DNA from: Phaeobacter gallaeciensis DSM 26640
GTDB lineage: Bacteria > Pseudomonadota > Alphaproteobacteria > Rhodobacterales > Rhodobacteraceae
Direction of reading: 5' to 3'
Assembly: GCF_000511385.1 (NCBI RefSeq)
Contig: NC_023137.1
Span: 2,115,001 to 2,179,000, forward strand
DNA length: 64,000 nucleotides
In this document: positions 36,839 through 44,983 of the stretch, one piece after another
Position numbering within the stretch: position 1 is the first letter of the stretch
Layout: every line of letters begins with the position of its first letter
Notes under the pieces: generated by a model
Told to the model about the DNA's origin: nothing
Database searches by the model: none
Seen by the model: only the letters and a program-made list of their open reading frames with translations
Translations under genes and position numbers: made by a program

Positions 36839-36958
36839 CTGTCTTCTCCCTGTTGTTATATCTGGTTGTAGTCCTGAATTCTGCGCGAGTTACCCCGCTG
36901 TCTCCAAAGGTTTTCTTCCAGTTGGCGCCAACGTCCAAACCGCAGGTCGCATAGCTGC

Positions 36959-37804
36959 CTATCCCCGTTGCGACGGGTGCCAGAAGGTGAGCGTTTTCTC
37001 AATCAGCGCCATCATGCCATAAAATGCCGACCCGGCCAGTGCTGCCACAAGAATCTCGGCCCAGACCATATCCAGTGCCAGCTGCCCAACCGAGGTCGAG
37101 ATCCGAAACCCCATGCCCACGGTTGGTGAACCGAAAAACTCCGCCACGATGGCCCCAACCAGCGCCAGCGTTGTGGAGATCTTCAGCCCGTTAAAGATAA
37201 ACGGCAGGGCAGCCGGCAGGCGCAGCTTGAAGAAGCTTTGCCAATAACTGGCCGCATAGGTCTGCATCAGATCGCGTTGCATCGCTGAGGTTTCGCGCAG
37301 CCCCGCCACCGTATTCACAAGGACCGGGAAGAACACCATCACCACAACAACCGCCGCTTTGGACTGCCAGTCAAATCCGAACCACATCACGAGAATAGGG
37401 GCTGTGCCGACAATGGGCAGCGCGGCAACAAAATTCCCTACTGGCAACAGCCCACGACGTAGGAAACCGCTGCGATCCACCGCAATTGCCATCAGCAACG
37501 CAGCACCGCAGCCCATGACATAGCCGGACAGCGCGCCCTTCAGGATTGTCTGCTGAAAGTCCTGCCACAGAACCGGCACGCTTGTGGCAAAGCGCGCAGC
37601 GATGACGCTGGGGGCTGGCAGGATTACCAGCGAGACCTCAAGCCCGCGCACCAGCAACTCCCAGACAATCAGCAGGGTTACACCAAAGATGGCCGGAACC
37701 AGTAGCTTCACTGCAGAGGTATTTGATGCCGGACTATTGGCCAGTCGGCCATTCAGCCACCAACCGCCACACCAAACAAGCAGTGCCATAGATACCATCA
37801 CCAT
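36959..37804 (-). CDS. ABC transporter permease (SsuC/ThiX type) 2
   Basis: 281 aa, about six helices, binding-protein-dependent permease of the SsuC/TauC/ThiX family. The EAA-type loop is in the segment QTYAASYWQSFFKLRLPAALPFIFNGLKI. A neighbouring GTG/ATG choice at the N-terminus (MVMVSM) is uncertain by a few codons. It is paired with the product of 37890-38807. The 85-bp gap between the two permease genes contains a dispersed repeat (37821-37873). Confidence 0.88.
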   Translation of the reverse strand: MVMVSMALLVWCGGWWLNGRLANSPASNTSAVKLLVPAIFGVTLLIVWELLVRGLEVSLVILPAPSVIAARFATSVPVLWQDFQQTILKGALSGYVMGCGAALLMAIAVDRSGFLRRGLLPVGNFVAALPIVGTAPILVMWFGFDWQSKAAVVVVMVFFPVLVNTVAGLRETSAMQRDLMQTYAASYWQSFFKLRLPAALPFIFNGLKISTTLALVGAIVAEFFGSPTVGMGFRISTSVGQLALDMVWAEILVAALAGSAFYGMMALIEKTLTFWHPSQRG

Positions 37805-37820
37805 TGGCCACGCCTTCCGT

Positions 37821-37873
37821 TCTTCTGGGCCGGAATATCCCGGCTGAGCCGCAAAACGGCAAAGGCAGCGTCC
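37821..37873. repeat. REP-like dispersed repeat, copy A
   Basis: The stretch beginning TCTTCTGGGCCGGAATATCC and continuing CGGCTGAGCCGC resembles copy B at 41334-41392 over about 50 bp (shared TCTTCTGG, AATATCCCGG, GAGCCGC, GGCAGCG). Both lie between genes of the pyrimidine operon. Confidence 0.6.
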
Positions 37874-37889
37874 TCAATCCGACCAATAC

Positions 37890-38807
37890 TCATGCCTGCA
37901 CCCCCATCCGTTTCAGAACCAGCCGCTCAATCACGCCCAGCAGGGCAACCAATGCGGCGGCCAGAATTGCAGCGGCAAACAGCGCTGACCAGATCTGTAC
38001 GGTCTGCCCATAGTAGCTGCCTGCCAGAAGCCTTGCGCCCAGCCCCGCGACGGCACCGGTCGGCAACTCCCCGACGATGGCCCCCACCAGCGAAGCTGCG
38101 ATACCAATTTTCAAAGAGGCAAACAGATAGGGCATCGATGCCGGCAGGCGCAGCTTCCAGAACCCCTGCCCCAGGCTCGCATTATAGGTCTTCAGCAAAT
38201 CCAGCTGCATCTGATCAGGGCTGCGCAGCCCCTTGACCATACCAACAACAACCGGAAAGAAACTGAGATAGGCCGAAATCACCGCCTTCGGCAGGATCCC
38301 CTGCACGCCGATGGAGTACAAAACCACGATGATCATCGGGGCCAGAGCGATAATCGGAATGGTCTGGCTGACAATCGCCCAGGGCATCACCGACATATCC
38401 ATAACTCGGCTATGCACGATGCCAACCGCGAGCAAAATGCCAAGCCCGGTGCCAATAACAAACCCGAGCAATGTCGCAGAAAGCGTCACCTGCCCGTGGT
38501 AGATCAGGCTCCGCTTGGAGGTGAGCTTCTTCTCCACCGTCGTCTCCCACAACTCCGCTGCGACCTGATGCGGCGCTGGCAGTCGGGGCCGGTCCTGTGA
38601 CCAGACATCACCTATGGCAAAGGAGTTGGCCGCCGCCAAACCAAACGAACCCATGTCCCGACGGTCGCGGGCGGTGGCTGGAACCACCTCTGCACCCCCA
38701 CGCTCCGCGGCATCCAGGACCCCCTTGATGTTCATCGGAACGCAGGCCGCATACCAGATCACGGCAATTGCCGCGAGGACGCTTAAGACAGCAAGCGCTG
38801 TTTTCAT
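37890..38807 (-). CDS. ABC transporter permease (SsuC/ThiX type) 1
   Basis: 305 aa from the ATG at 38807 after GGGGCAGG. An N-terminal helix (residues 5-25) is followed by a periplasmic stretch of about 70 residues before the five core helices, an extension not seen in its partner. The EAA-type loop is KTYNASLGQGFWKLRLPASMPYLFASLKI. It forms the membrane channel with the product of 36959-37804. Pyrimidine import is inferred from context. Confidence 0.88.
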   Translation of the reverse strand: MKTALAVLSVLAAIAVIWYAACVPMNIKGVLDAAERGGAEVVPATARDRRDMGSFGLAAANSFAIGDVWSQDRPRLPAPHQVAAELWETTVEKKLTSKRSLIYHGQVTLSATLLGFVIGTGLGILLAVGIVHSRVMDMSVMPWAIVSQTIPIIALAPMIIVVLYSIGVQGILPKAVISAYLSFFPVVVGMVKGLRSPDQMQLDLLKTYNASLGQGFWKLRLPASMPYLFASLKIGIAASLVGAIVGELPTGAVAGLGARLLAGSYYGQTVQIWSALFAAAILAAALVALLGVIERLVLKRMGVQA

Positions 38808-38863
38808 GATCCTGCCCCTTTCCACACGATCACATGCGACGCCAATTTTCTCTGAAGAAAACT

Positions 38864-38889
38864 CACCGGAAAATTCGAATTTTCCGGTG
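38864..38889 (-). other. Perfect 26-bp palindrome between ATPase and permease genes
   Basis: Two 13-bp arms, CACCGGAAAATTC and GAATTTTCCGGTG, meet with no spacer. On the minus strand it is followed by AGTTTTCTTC, so the transcript could form a hairpin with a weak T-tract between the ATPase stop (38913) and permease start (38807): an attenuator, processing site, or protein-binding palindrome. Confidence 0.7.
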
Positions 38890-38912
38890 GCGTATCTCTG
38901 CCGCTTCGCCGA

Positions 38913-39752
38913 TCAGTCATCCGCATGCCCCGCGCGCAGACCGTCACGGACGCGATGCGCGATCTCGATAAACTCAGCGCTGTCGCGAATGTCCAAAGGC
39001 CGTTCTTTCGGCAGCGGGCTGTCGATCACATCGTGAATGCGCCCCGGACGCGGTGACATCACTACGATCTTCGTGGACAGGTAAACCGCCTCCGGAATGG
39101 AGTGTGTGACAAAACCGATGGTCTTATTGGTCCGCGCCCACAACTTCAGCAACTGTTCATTCAGGTGATCCCGGACAATCTCATCCAGCGCCCCAAAGGG
39201 CTCATCCATCAACAGGATATCCGCATCAAACGCCAATGCCCGCGCAATGCTGGCCCGCTGCTGCATTCCCCCCGACAGCTGCCAGGGGTATTTTCCACCA
39301 AACCCCGCCAGTTCCACCAGCTCCAGCACCTGCTCGACCCGCGCGGCCTGCTCAGCCTTGGAATAGCCCATGATTTCAAGCGGCAGTTTGATGTTCTTGG
39401 CGATCGTCCGCCAGGGATATAGCCCGGCAGCCTGAAACACATAGCCGTAGGCGCGTTGCCTGCGGGCCTCATCCGGCGTCATTCCATTGACCGTCAGCGC
39501 GCCGCCAGTGGGTTGTTCCAACGCCGCGATGCAGCGCAAGAACGTGGTCTTGCCACACCCAGACGGGCCGATGAAGGAGACAAAATCGCCTTTGTTGATC
39601 TCTAGGCTCACGTCCTTCAGCGCATGCACCGGGCCGTCACTGGTCTGAAAGGTCAGGTCCAGATTGCGCGCCTCGATAACCGGCGCCTGCGGGGTGATAT
39701 CGGAAGCGGCGGCCTGGGAATTGAGCGCCTGGGTGGTCGTTTCCATATTCAT
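38913..39752 (-). CDS. ABC transporter ATP-binding protein (SsuB/TauB type)
   Basis: 279 aa. Walker A GPSGCGKTT at about residues 62-70, signature LSGGMQQR, Walker B ILLMDEPFGALDE, and switch histidine in FVTHSIPEA. A 25-residue Gln/Ala/Thr-rich N-terminal leader precedes the domain. It energises the two permeases encoded downstream. The gene follows the dihydropyrimidinase gene by 60 bp on the same strand, joining uptake and catabolism in one operon. Confidence 0.92.
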   Translation of the reverse strand: MNMETTTQALNSQAAASDITPQAPVIEARNLDLTFQTSDGPVHALKDVSLEINKGDFVSFIGPSGCGKTTFLRCIAALEQPTGGALTVNGMTPDEARRQRAYGYVFQAAGLYPWRTIAKNIKLPLEIMGYSKAEQAARVEQVLELVELAGFGGKYPWQLSGGMQQRASIARALAFDADILLMDEPFGALDEIVRDHLNEQLLKLWARTNKTIGFVTHSIPEAVYLSTKIVVMSPRPGRIHDVIDSPLPKERPLDIRDSAEFIEIAHRVRDGLRAGHADD

Positions 39753-39812
39753 CTATTCGCCTTGATTTCATACAGGAAAACGGGCCGCCAATACTGGCAG
39801 CCCGTCCCTGAA

Positions 39813-41267
39813 TTACACACCTGTCACCGGAATACCCGACCGTTCCACCGGACGCGGCGCCGTCAGATCTTTCCAGGTCGACAACGCCTTGTTCACCGTC
39901 GCATTGGCCTCGCGCTCAACGAAGGTGCCATGGCCCTCCTGACAGCGGATCTCACCATCATGAACCGCCACATGGCCACGGGTCAGGGTAAAGCGCGGCA
40001 ACCCCTTCACCTCATGCCCCTCAAAGACGTTATAGTCGATCGCCGACTGCTGGCTCGCCGCCGAGATTACCTTGGTCTTTTCAGGATCCCAGACCACCAG
40101 ATCCGCATCCGCCCCGACAAGAACCGCACCTTTCTTGGGGTAGCAATTCAGGATCTTGGCAATATTGGTCGATGTCACGGCAACAAACTCATTCGGTGTC
40201 AGCCGGCCTGTGGCCACCCCATGCGTCCACAGCATCGGCATCCGGTCTTCCAACCCGCCGGTGCCATTGGGTATCTTGGTGAAATCACCCACACCAGTGC
40301 GTTTCTGCGCCGTGGTAAAGGCACAGTGATCTGTTGCCACAACCGACAGCGAGCCAGATTGCAACCCGTTCCAAAGACTGTCCTGATGCTGCTTGTTGCG
40401 GAACGGCGGCGACATCACCCGACGCGCCGCATGATCCCAGTCCTGATTGAAATACTCACTTTCATCCAGCGTCAGATGCTGGATCAACGGCTCACCCCAA
40501 ACACGTTTGCCCTGCATACGCGCACGTCGGATGGCCTCGTGACTGTCTTCGCAGGACGTATGCACCACATAAAGCGGCACGCCTGCCATATCGGCGATCA
40601 TGATGGCGCGATTGGTGGCCTCGCCCTCCACCTGCGGCGGACGGGAATAGGCATGCGCCTCGGGACCATTGTTGCCCTCCGCCAAGAGCTTGGCCGACAA
40701 TTCGGCTACCACATCTCCGTTTTCGGCATGTACCATGGCAATGCCGCCCAGCTCCGACAGCCGCTGAAACGAGGCATAGAGCTCATCATCATTCACCATC
40801 AACGCGCCCTTATAGGCCATGAAGTGTTTGAAGGTGTTGATGCCCCGCGTTTCAATGACGGTTTTCATATCGTCAAAGACTTGCTCTCCCCACCAGGTCA
40901 CCGCCATATGGAACGAGTAGTCGCAGTTGGCACGGGTCGACTTATTGTCCCAGCGCTTCAGCGCGTCCAGCAGGCTTTCACCCGGGTTGGGCAGCGCAAA
41001 ATCCACCACCATGGTGGTGCCGCCAGCAAGCCCCGCCCGCGTCCCACTCTCAAAATCATCGCTGGAGTATGTCCCCATAAAGGGCATCTCCAAATGCGTA
41101 TGCGGATCAATGCCGCCCGGCATCACGTAGCAGCCGGTTGCGTCCAGCTCCTCGTCCCCTTTCAGCCCCTGACCAATCTCGGTGATTATACCATTCTCGA
41201 TCAGCACATCCGCCTTATAGGTCAGATCCGCCGTCACGATGGTGCCGTTCTTGATGACTTTCGCCAT
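39813..41267 (-). CDS. hydA: Dihydropyrimidinase (D-hydantoinase family)
   Basis: 484 aa, normal length. Metal site residues: His56 and His58 (DPHTH), Lys153 (MAYKG, carbamylated in the family), and later histidines in MVHAENGD and VHTSCEDSHE, and the Asp in VATDH. It hydrolyses 5,6-dihydrouracil/dihydrothymine to N-carbamoyl-beta-alanine/-aminoisobutyrate. It sits between the ureidopropionase gene and the ABC transporter, the second step of the reductive pyrimidine pathway. Confidence 0.95.
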   Translation of the reverse strand: MAKVIKNGTIVTADLTYKADVLIENGIITEIGQGLKGDEELDATGCYVMPGGIDPHTHLEMPFMGTYSSDDFESGTRAGLAGGTTMVVDFALPNPGESLLDALKRWDNKSTRANCDYSFHMAVTWWGEQVFDDMKTVIETRGINTFKHFMAYKGALMVNDDELYASFQRLSELGGIAMVHAENGDVVAELSAKLLAEGNNGPEAHAYSRPPQVEGEATNRAIMIADMAGVPLYVVHTSCEDSHEAIRRARMQGKRVWGEPLIQHLTLDESEYFNQDWDHAARRVMSPPFRNKQHQDSLWNGLQSGSLSVVATDHCAFTTAQKRTGVGDFTKIPNGTGGLEDRMPMLWTHGVATGRLTPNEFVAVTSTNIAKILNCYPKKGAVLVGADADLVVWDPEKTKVISAASQQSAIDYNVFEGHEVKGLPRFTLTRGHVAVHDGEIRCQEGHGTFVEREANATVNKALSTWKDLTAPRPVERSGIPVTGV

Positions 41268-41333
41268 GGTCTATCTCCCTGTGAGAGCGCGGTCATTGCC
41301 GCATCTTTCTTGTTACCCCCAACGGCACAGGCA

Positions 41334-41392
41334 TCTTCTGGCCCGAAATATCCCGGGGGAGCCGCGCTGGCGCGGCGGGGGCAGCGCCCCCC
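41334..41392. repeat. REP-like dispersed repeat, copy B
   Basis: Begins TCTTCTGGCCCGAAATATCC, then CGGGGGAGCCGC and a GC-rich inverted unit (GCCGCGCTGGCGCGGC) ending GGGGGCAGCGCCCCCC. It is related to copy A at 37821-37873. The GC-rich half can fold, as expected of REP elements. Confidence 0.65.
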
Positions 41393-42643
41393 CTATGCGA
41401 CGATTTCAGCAGTCTCCAGAACTGCGTGCAACATGACATCTGTGCCAGCTGCCGCCCAGTCCTTGGAGATATCCTCCGCCTCATTGTGACTCAGCCCGTC
41501 AACGCAGGGGCACATGATCATTGCGGTCGGGGCCAGATCGTTGATCCAGCAGGCATCATGCCCGGCGCCGGAGACGATATCCATATGGCTATAGCCCAGC
41601 CGCTCAGCAGCGGAACGCACAGCACTCACGCAGCCCTCGTCAAAGGTTACGGGATCAAAATGCCCGACCGGCTCGATCTCAAGTCCAAGACCAAGCTCAT
41701 CAGCAATTTCCTTCGCCTTCACCTCATATTGTGCCCGCATTGAGGTCAGTTTCTCCAGATCAGGCGAGCGAAAATCGACCGTAAACACCACTTTGCCGGG
41801 GATCACATTGCGAGAGTTTGGATAGACATCACAGTGACCAACGGCGCCCACCGCATGGGGCTGGTGTGCCATGGCGATCTGATGCGCGGCTTCTGTCATG
41901 CGCGCCATACCTAAGCCCGCATTGACCCGCATATTCATCGGAGTGGAGCCGGTATGCGCATCCTTGCCAGTGACGGTGCATTGCAGCCACCACAACCCCT
42001 GACCATGAGTGACAACGCCGATATCCTTGTTTTCCGCTTCAAGGATCGGCCCCTGTTCAATGTGCAGCTCAAACATCGCGTGCATCTTGCGGGCGCCGAC
42101 CTCCTCGTCGCCGATCCAGCCAATACGCTTCAGTTCATCGCCGAATGTTTTACCGTCCGCATCCTCGCGGGAATAGGCCCAATCCTGCGTGTGCTTTCCG
42201 GCAAACACACCAGAGGCCAGCATCGCAGGTGCAAACCGCGTGCCCTCCTCATTGGTCCAGTTTGTCACGACAATCGGATGTTTGGTCTTGATGCCAAGAT
42301 CATTAAGCGTGCGGACAACTTCCAATCCGCCCAGCACCCCAAGCACACCATCGTATTTGCCGCCTGTGGGCTGCGTATCCAGATGCGATCCCATATAGAC
42401 CGGCAGCGCATCGGGGTCGGTCCCTTCGCGCCGGGCAAACATATTGCCCATCGTGTCCAGCCCCATGGTGCAGCCTGCTGCCTCGCACCACGTCTGAAAC
42501 AGCGCGCGTCCCTCGGCGTCTGCATCGGTCAGGGTCTGACGGTTGTTACCGCCTGCGACACCGGGGCCGATTTTTGCCATTTCCATCAGGCTGTCCCACA
42601 GCCTGTCGCCATTGATCTTCAGATTCTGTCCAAGCGACGTCAT
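41393..42643 (-). CDS. Beta-ureidopropionase / N-carbamoyl amidohydrolase (M20 family)
   Basis: 416 aa from the ATG at 42643, preceded by GGAAGG; the upstream extension to 42769 crosses the RutR box and is rejected. Metal ligands of the M20/AllC-HyuC group are visible: GSHLD, the NEEG pair, ELHIEQG, and the final His in GLSHNEAE. In this operon the enzyme hydrolyses N-carbamoyl-beta-alanine to beta-alanine, CO2 and NH3, the third pathway step. Allantoate or carbamoyl-L-amino-acid hydrolases are close relatives, but context favours the pyrimidine role. Confidence 0.92.
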   Translation of the reverse strand: MTSLGQNLKINGDRLWDSLMEMAKIGPGVAGGNNRQTLTDADAEGRALFQTWCEAAGCTMGLDTMGNMFARREGTDPDALPVYMGSHLDTQPTGGKYDGVLGVLGGLEVVRTLNDLGIKTKHPIVVTNWTNEEGTRFAPAMLASGVFAGKHTQDWAYSREDADGKTFGDELKRIGWIGDEEVGARKMHAMFELHIEQGPILEAENKDIGVVTHGQGLWWLQCTVTGKDAHTGSTPMNMRVNAGLGMARMTEAAHQIAMAHQPHAVGAVGHCDVYPNSRNVIPGKVVFTVDFRSPDLEKLTSMRAQYEVKAKEIADELGLGLEIEPVGHFDPVTFDEGCVSAVRSAAERLGYSHMDIVSGAGHDACWINDLAPTAMIMCPCVDGLSHNEAEDISKDWAAAGTDVMLHAVLETAEIVA

Positions 42644-42729
42644 CTCAGCTTCCTTCCCTGTTGCCCTGCTTTTTCGCAGGGACGTGCGGCTTTGCGCCTT
42701 GTCGGTGGCTTTGAAACGCTGGTCATGAT

Positions 42730-42745
42730 TTGACCAACTGGTCAA
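42730..42745. promoter_or_regulatory. RutR-type operator (perfect match to TTGACCA-N2-TGGTCAA)
   Basis: TTGACCAACTGGTCAA lies between the ureidopropionase start (42643) and the RutR gene. It equals the RutR consensus known from E. coli. RutR releases DNA when it binds uracil or thymine, so pyrimidines would induce the operon. Confidence 0.88.
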
Positions 42746-42883
42746 ACTCAGGCTATCACGGGTGGACATTCAGTCAAGAAATTGCGTCTAACGAAGCAAG
42801 AAAACTCCGGCAGGCAGAGCCGGTTGAGTGAAAATCAGGCGCGCAGCGGTGTTGCGGCCCCCAGGAAGAGCCCGAACAGCCCG

Positions 42884-43504
42884 ATGCCCAAGGATCGCAG
42901 CCCGACCCGTATTCAGAAAAAGAATCGCGCCACCATTCTGGAAGCCGCCCTTGAGGTGTTTTCCAACAGCGGCTTTCGCGGTGCCACCGTCGACCAGATT
43001 GCCCGCGCCGCCGGGTTAAGCAAGCCCAATCTGCTTTATTACTTCCCCTCGAAGGAGGCGATTTTTACCGAACTGCTGTCGGGCCTTCTCGACACATGGC
43101 TGGATCCGCTACGCGCCATTGATCCCGAGGGCGATCCGCTGGAAGAATTCTTGGCCTATGTGCAGCGCAAATTGCAGATGAGCCGGGATTTCCCGCGCGA
43201 AAGTCGGCTGTTTGCCAATGAAATTGTGCAGGGTGCGCCGCGGATGCTGGAGACCCTATCCAAGGATCTGAAACCTCTGCTGGAAGAAAAAGCGGATCTG
43301 ATCGAAGGCTGGATGAACGCAGGCAAGCTGAACCCGACCCATCCGAAACACTTGCTGTTCTCGGTCTGGTCACTGACCCAGCATTATGCGGATTTTGATG
43401 TTCAGGTGCGAACGTTGATGGGGGATGAGGATCCTTTTGGTGCGGCGCCAGAGCATCTGGATCGAATGTTCAGGCGCATGCTGACACCCGCCAATACCCA
43501 CTGA
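42884..43504 (+). CDS. rutR: RutR-like TetR-family pyrimidine-responsive repressor
   Basis: 206 aa from the ATG at 42884; TTG starts at 42824 or 42782 are possible, and none has a good ribosome site. The N-terminal TetR HTH (ILEAALEVFSNSGFRGATVDQIARAAG) is followed by LSKPNLLYYFPSKEA, nearly identical in pattern to E. coli RutR. The C-terminal match is also specific (SRDFPRESRLFANEIVQGAP, STQHYADF-like SLTQHYADF). It regulates the reductive catabolic genes on both sides, as shown by the boxes at 42730 and 46374. Confidence 0.9.
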   Translation: MPKDRSPTRIQKKNRATILEAALEVFSNSGFRGATVDQIARAAGLSKPNLLYYFPSKEAIFTELLSGLLDTWLDPLRAIDPEGDPLEEFLAYVQRKLQMSRDFPRESRLFANEIVQGAPRMLETLSKDLKPLLEEKADLIEGWMNAGKLNPTHPKHLLFSVWSLTQHYADFDVQVRTLMGDEDPFGAAPEHLDRMFRRMLTPANTH

Positions 43505-43552
43505 CACCAGCACTGGCTGAGTGTCGCTCTCTTTATTGATAAGACAAATAAA

Positions 43553-43590
43553 AAACGGCGCGCCGATCAGGGCGCGCCGTTTCTTATGTC
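43553..43590. terminator. Bidirectional terminator between rutR and preA
   Basis: AAACGGCGCGCC at 43553-43564 pairs perfectly with GGCGCGCCGTTT at 43571-43582, with AAAAA before and TTCTTAT after, so T-tracts exist on both strands between the converging genes. Confidence 0.92.
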
Positions 43591-43625
43591 ACTCCATCCG
43601 ACCATGGCAGGCCGGTGACCTCCGC

Positions 43626-44930
43626 TTACTCCGCAGCGGTCACTGAGGGGTTGTTCGGATGGGTTGTCCAATTGGCATAATCGTCGGAAACAACCTCGCC
43701 CGTGCGTTCATCGATCTGCCCGGCGGGCACCTCCTCCATGGTGATGCAGCCTTCGACCGGGCAAACATTGACGCAGAGGTTACAGGCCACGCATTCGTCA
43801 TCTTTCACGGTGAAGACGCGATCCTCGCTCATGGCGATGGCCTGATGTGACGTGTCCTCGCAGGCGGCAAAGCAGCGGCCACATTTGATGCAATCATCCT
43901 GATTGATCTTGGCCTTGGCGACGTAGTTCAGATCCAGATATTGCCAGTCGGTGACATTTGGCACAGCCTTGCCAACAAAATCATCCAGCCGGTCATAGCC
44001 TTTGTCGTCCATCCACTGGTTCAGGCCAGAGATCATCTCCTTCACCACATTGAACCCATAGGTCATGGCGGCGGTGCAGACCTGCACATTGCCAGCGCCC
44101 ATGGTCATGAACTCAGCCGCATCGCGCCAGGTTGTGACGCCACCGATCGCTGAAATCGGCAGACCATGAGTTTGCGGGCAACGGGCAATTTCGGCCACCA
44201 TATTCAGCGCAATCGGCTTCACCGCTGGGCCGCAATACCCGCCATGTGTACCTTTGTCGCCAATGGTCGGCTCCGGCGCCATGGCATCAAGATTTACTGA
44301 CACAATGGAGTTAATGGTGTTGATGAGGCTGACCGCATCTGCCCCGCCAGCCTTCGCCGCACGTGCAGGGTGACGAATATCAGTGATATTCGGCGTCAGC
44401 TTCACGATCACCGGTTTGGAGTAGTATTTCTTGCACCACTCCGTGACCATCTGGATGTATTCCGGCACCTGCCCCACGGCAGACCCCATGCCGCGCTCCG
44501 CCATCCCATGCGGGCAGCCGAAGTTCAGTTCAATGCCATCCGCACCCGTTGCCTCAACGCGCGGGAGGATATCTTTCCACGCCTGCTCCTCGCAGGGCAC
44601 CATCAGCGATACGATGATGGCACGATCTGGATAGTCCTTCTTCACACGGGTGATTTCTTCGAGGTTCACCTCAAGCGGGCGATCCGTGATCAGCTCAATA
44701 TTGTTGAGGCCGAGAAGCCGACGATCCGCGCCCCAGATGGCACCATAGCGCGGTCCGTTCACATTGACGACCGGCGGCCCTTCGGAACCAAGGGTCTTCC
44801 AGACCACCCCGCCCCAGCCGGCCTCAAAGGCACGGCGCACGTTATATTCTTTGTCCGTTGGCGGCGCAGAGGCGAGCCAGAACGGGTTCGGAGATTTGAT
44901 CCCCAGGAAATCTGCTGTCAGATCAGCCAT
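43626..44930 (-). CDS. preA: NAD-dependent dihydropyrimidine dehydrogenase subunit PreA
   Basis: 434 aa from the ATG at 44930. The FMN-binding, dihydroorotate dehydrogenase-like barrel covers residues 1-330 (PFWLASAPPTDKEYNVRRAF; the catalytic Cys loop NFGCPHGMAERGMG). Two [4Fe-4S] motifs follow at the C-terminus (CIKCGRCFAAC and CVACNLCVNVCP). With PreT it reduces uracil and thymine to the 5,6-dihydro bases, the first step of the pathway. It follows preT by 53 bp on the same strand. Confidence 0.95.
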   Translation of the reverse strand: MADLTADFLGIKSPNPFWLASAPPTDKEYNVRRAFEAGWGGVVWKTLGSEGPPVVNVNGPRYGAIWGADRRLLGLNNIELITDRPLEVNLEEITRVKKDYPDRAIIVSLMVPCEEQAWKDILPRVEATGADGIELNFGCPHGMAERGMGSAVGQVPEYIQMVTEWCKKYYSKPVIVKLTPNITDIRHPARAAKAGGADAVSLINTINSIVSVNLDAMAPEPTIGDKGTHGGYCGPAVKPIALNMVAEIARCPQTHGLPISAIGGVTTWRDAAEFMTMGAGNVQVCTAAMTYGFNVVKEMISGLNQWMDDKGYDRLDDFVGKAVPNVTDWQYLDLNYVAKAKINQDDCIKCGRCFAACEDTSHQAIAMSEDRVFTVKDDECVACNLCVNVCPVEGCITMEEVPAGQIDERTGEVVSDDYANWTTHPNNPSVTAAE

Positions 44931-44983
44931 TTGTCTGTTCCTTACACTGGCAACACAGGGCCGGGTCTGGCCCCGTGGCTGGC

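Noticed and set aside
39624..41489. A 621-codon open frame on the + strand opposite the dihydropyrimidinase gene
   Set aside because: It mirrors a strongly conserved metal-dependent amidohydrolase on the minus strand; the composition is His/Arg-rich, as expected of an antisense frame in GC-rich DNA.
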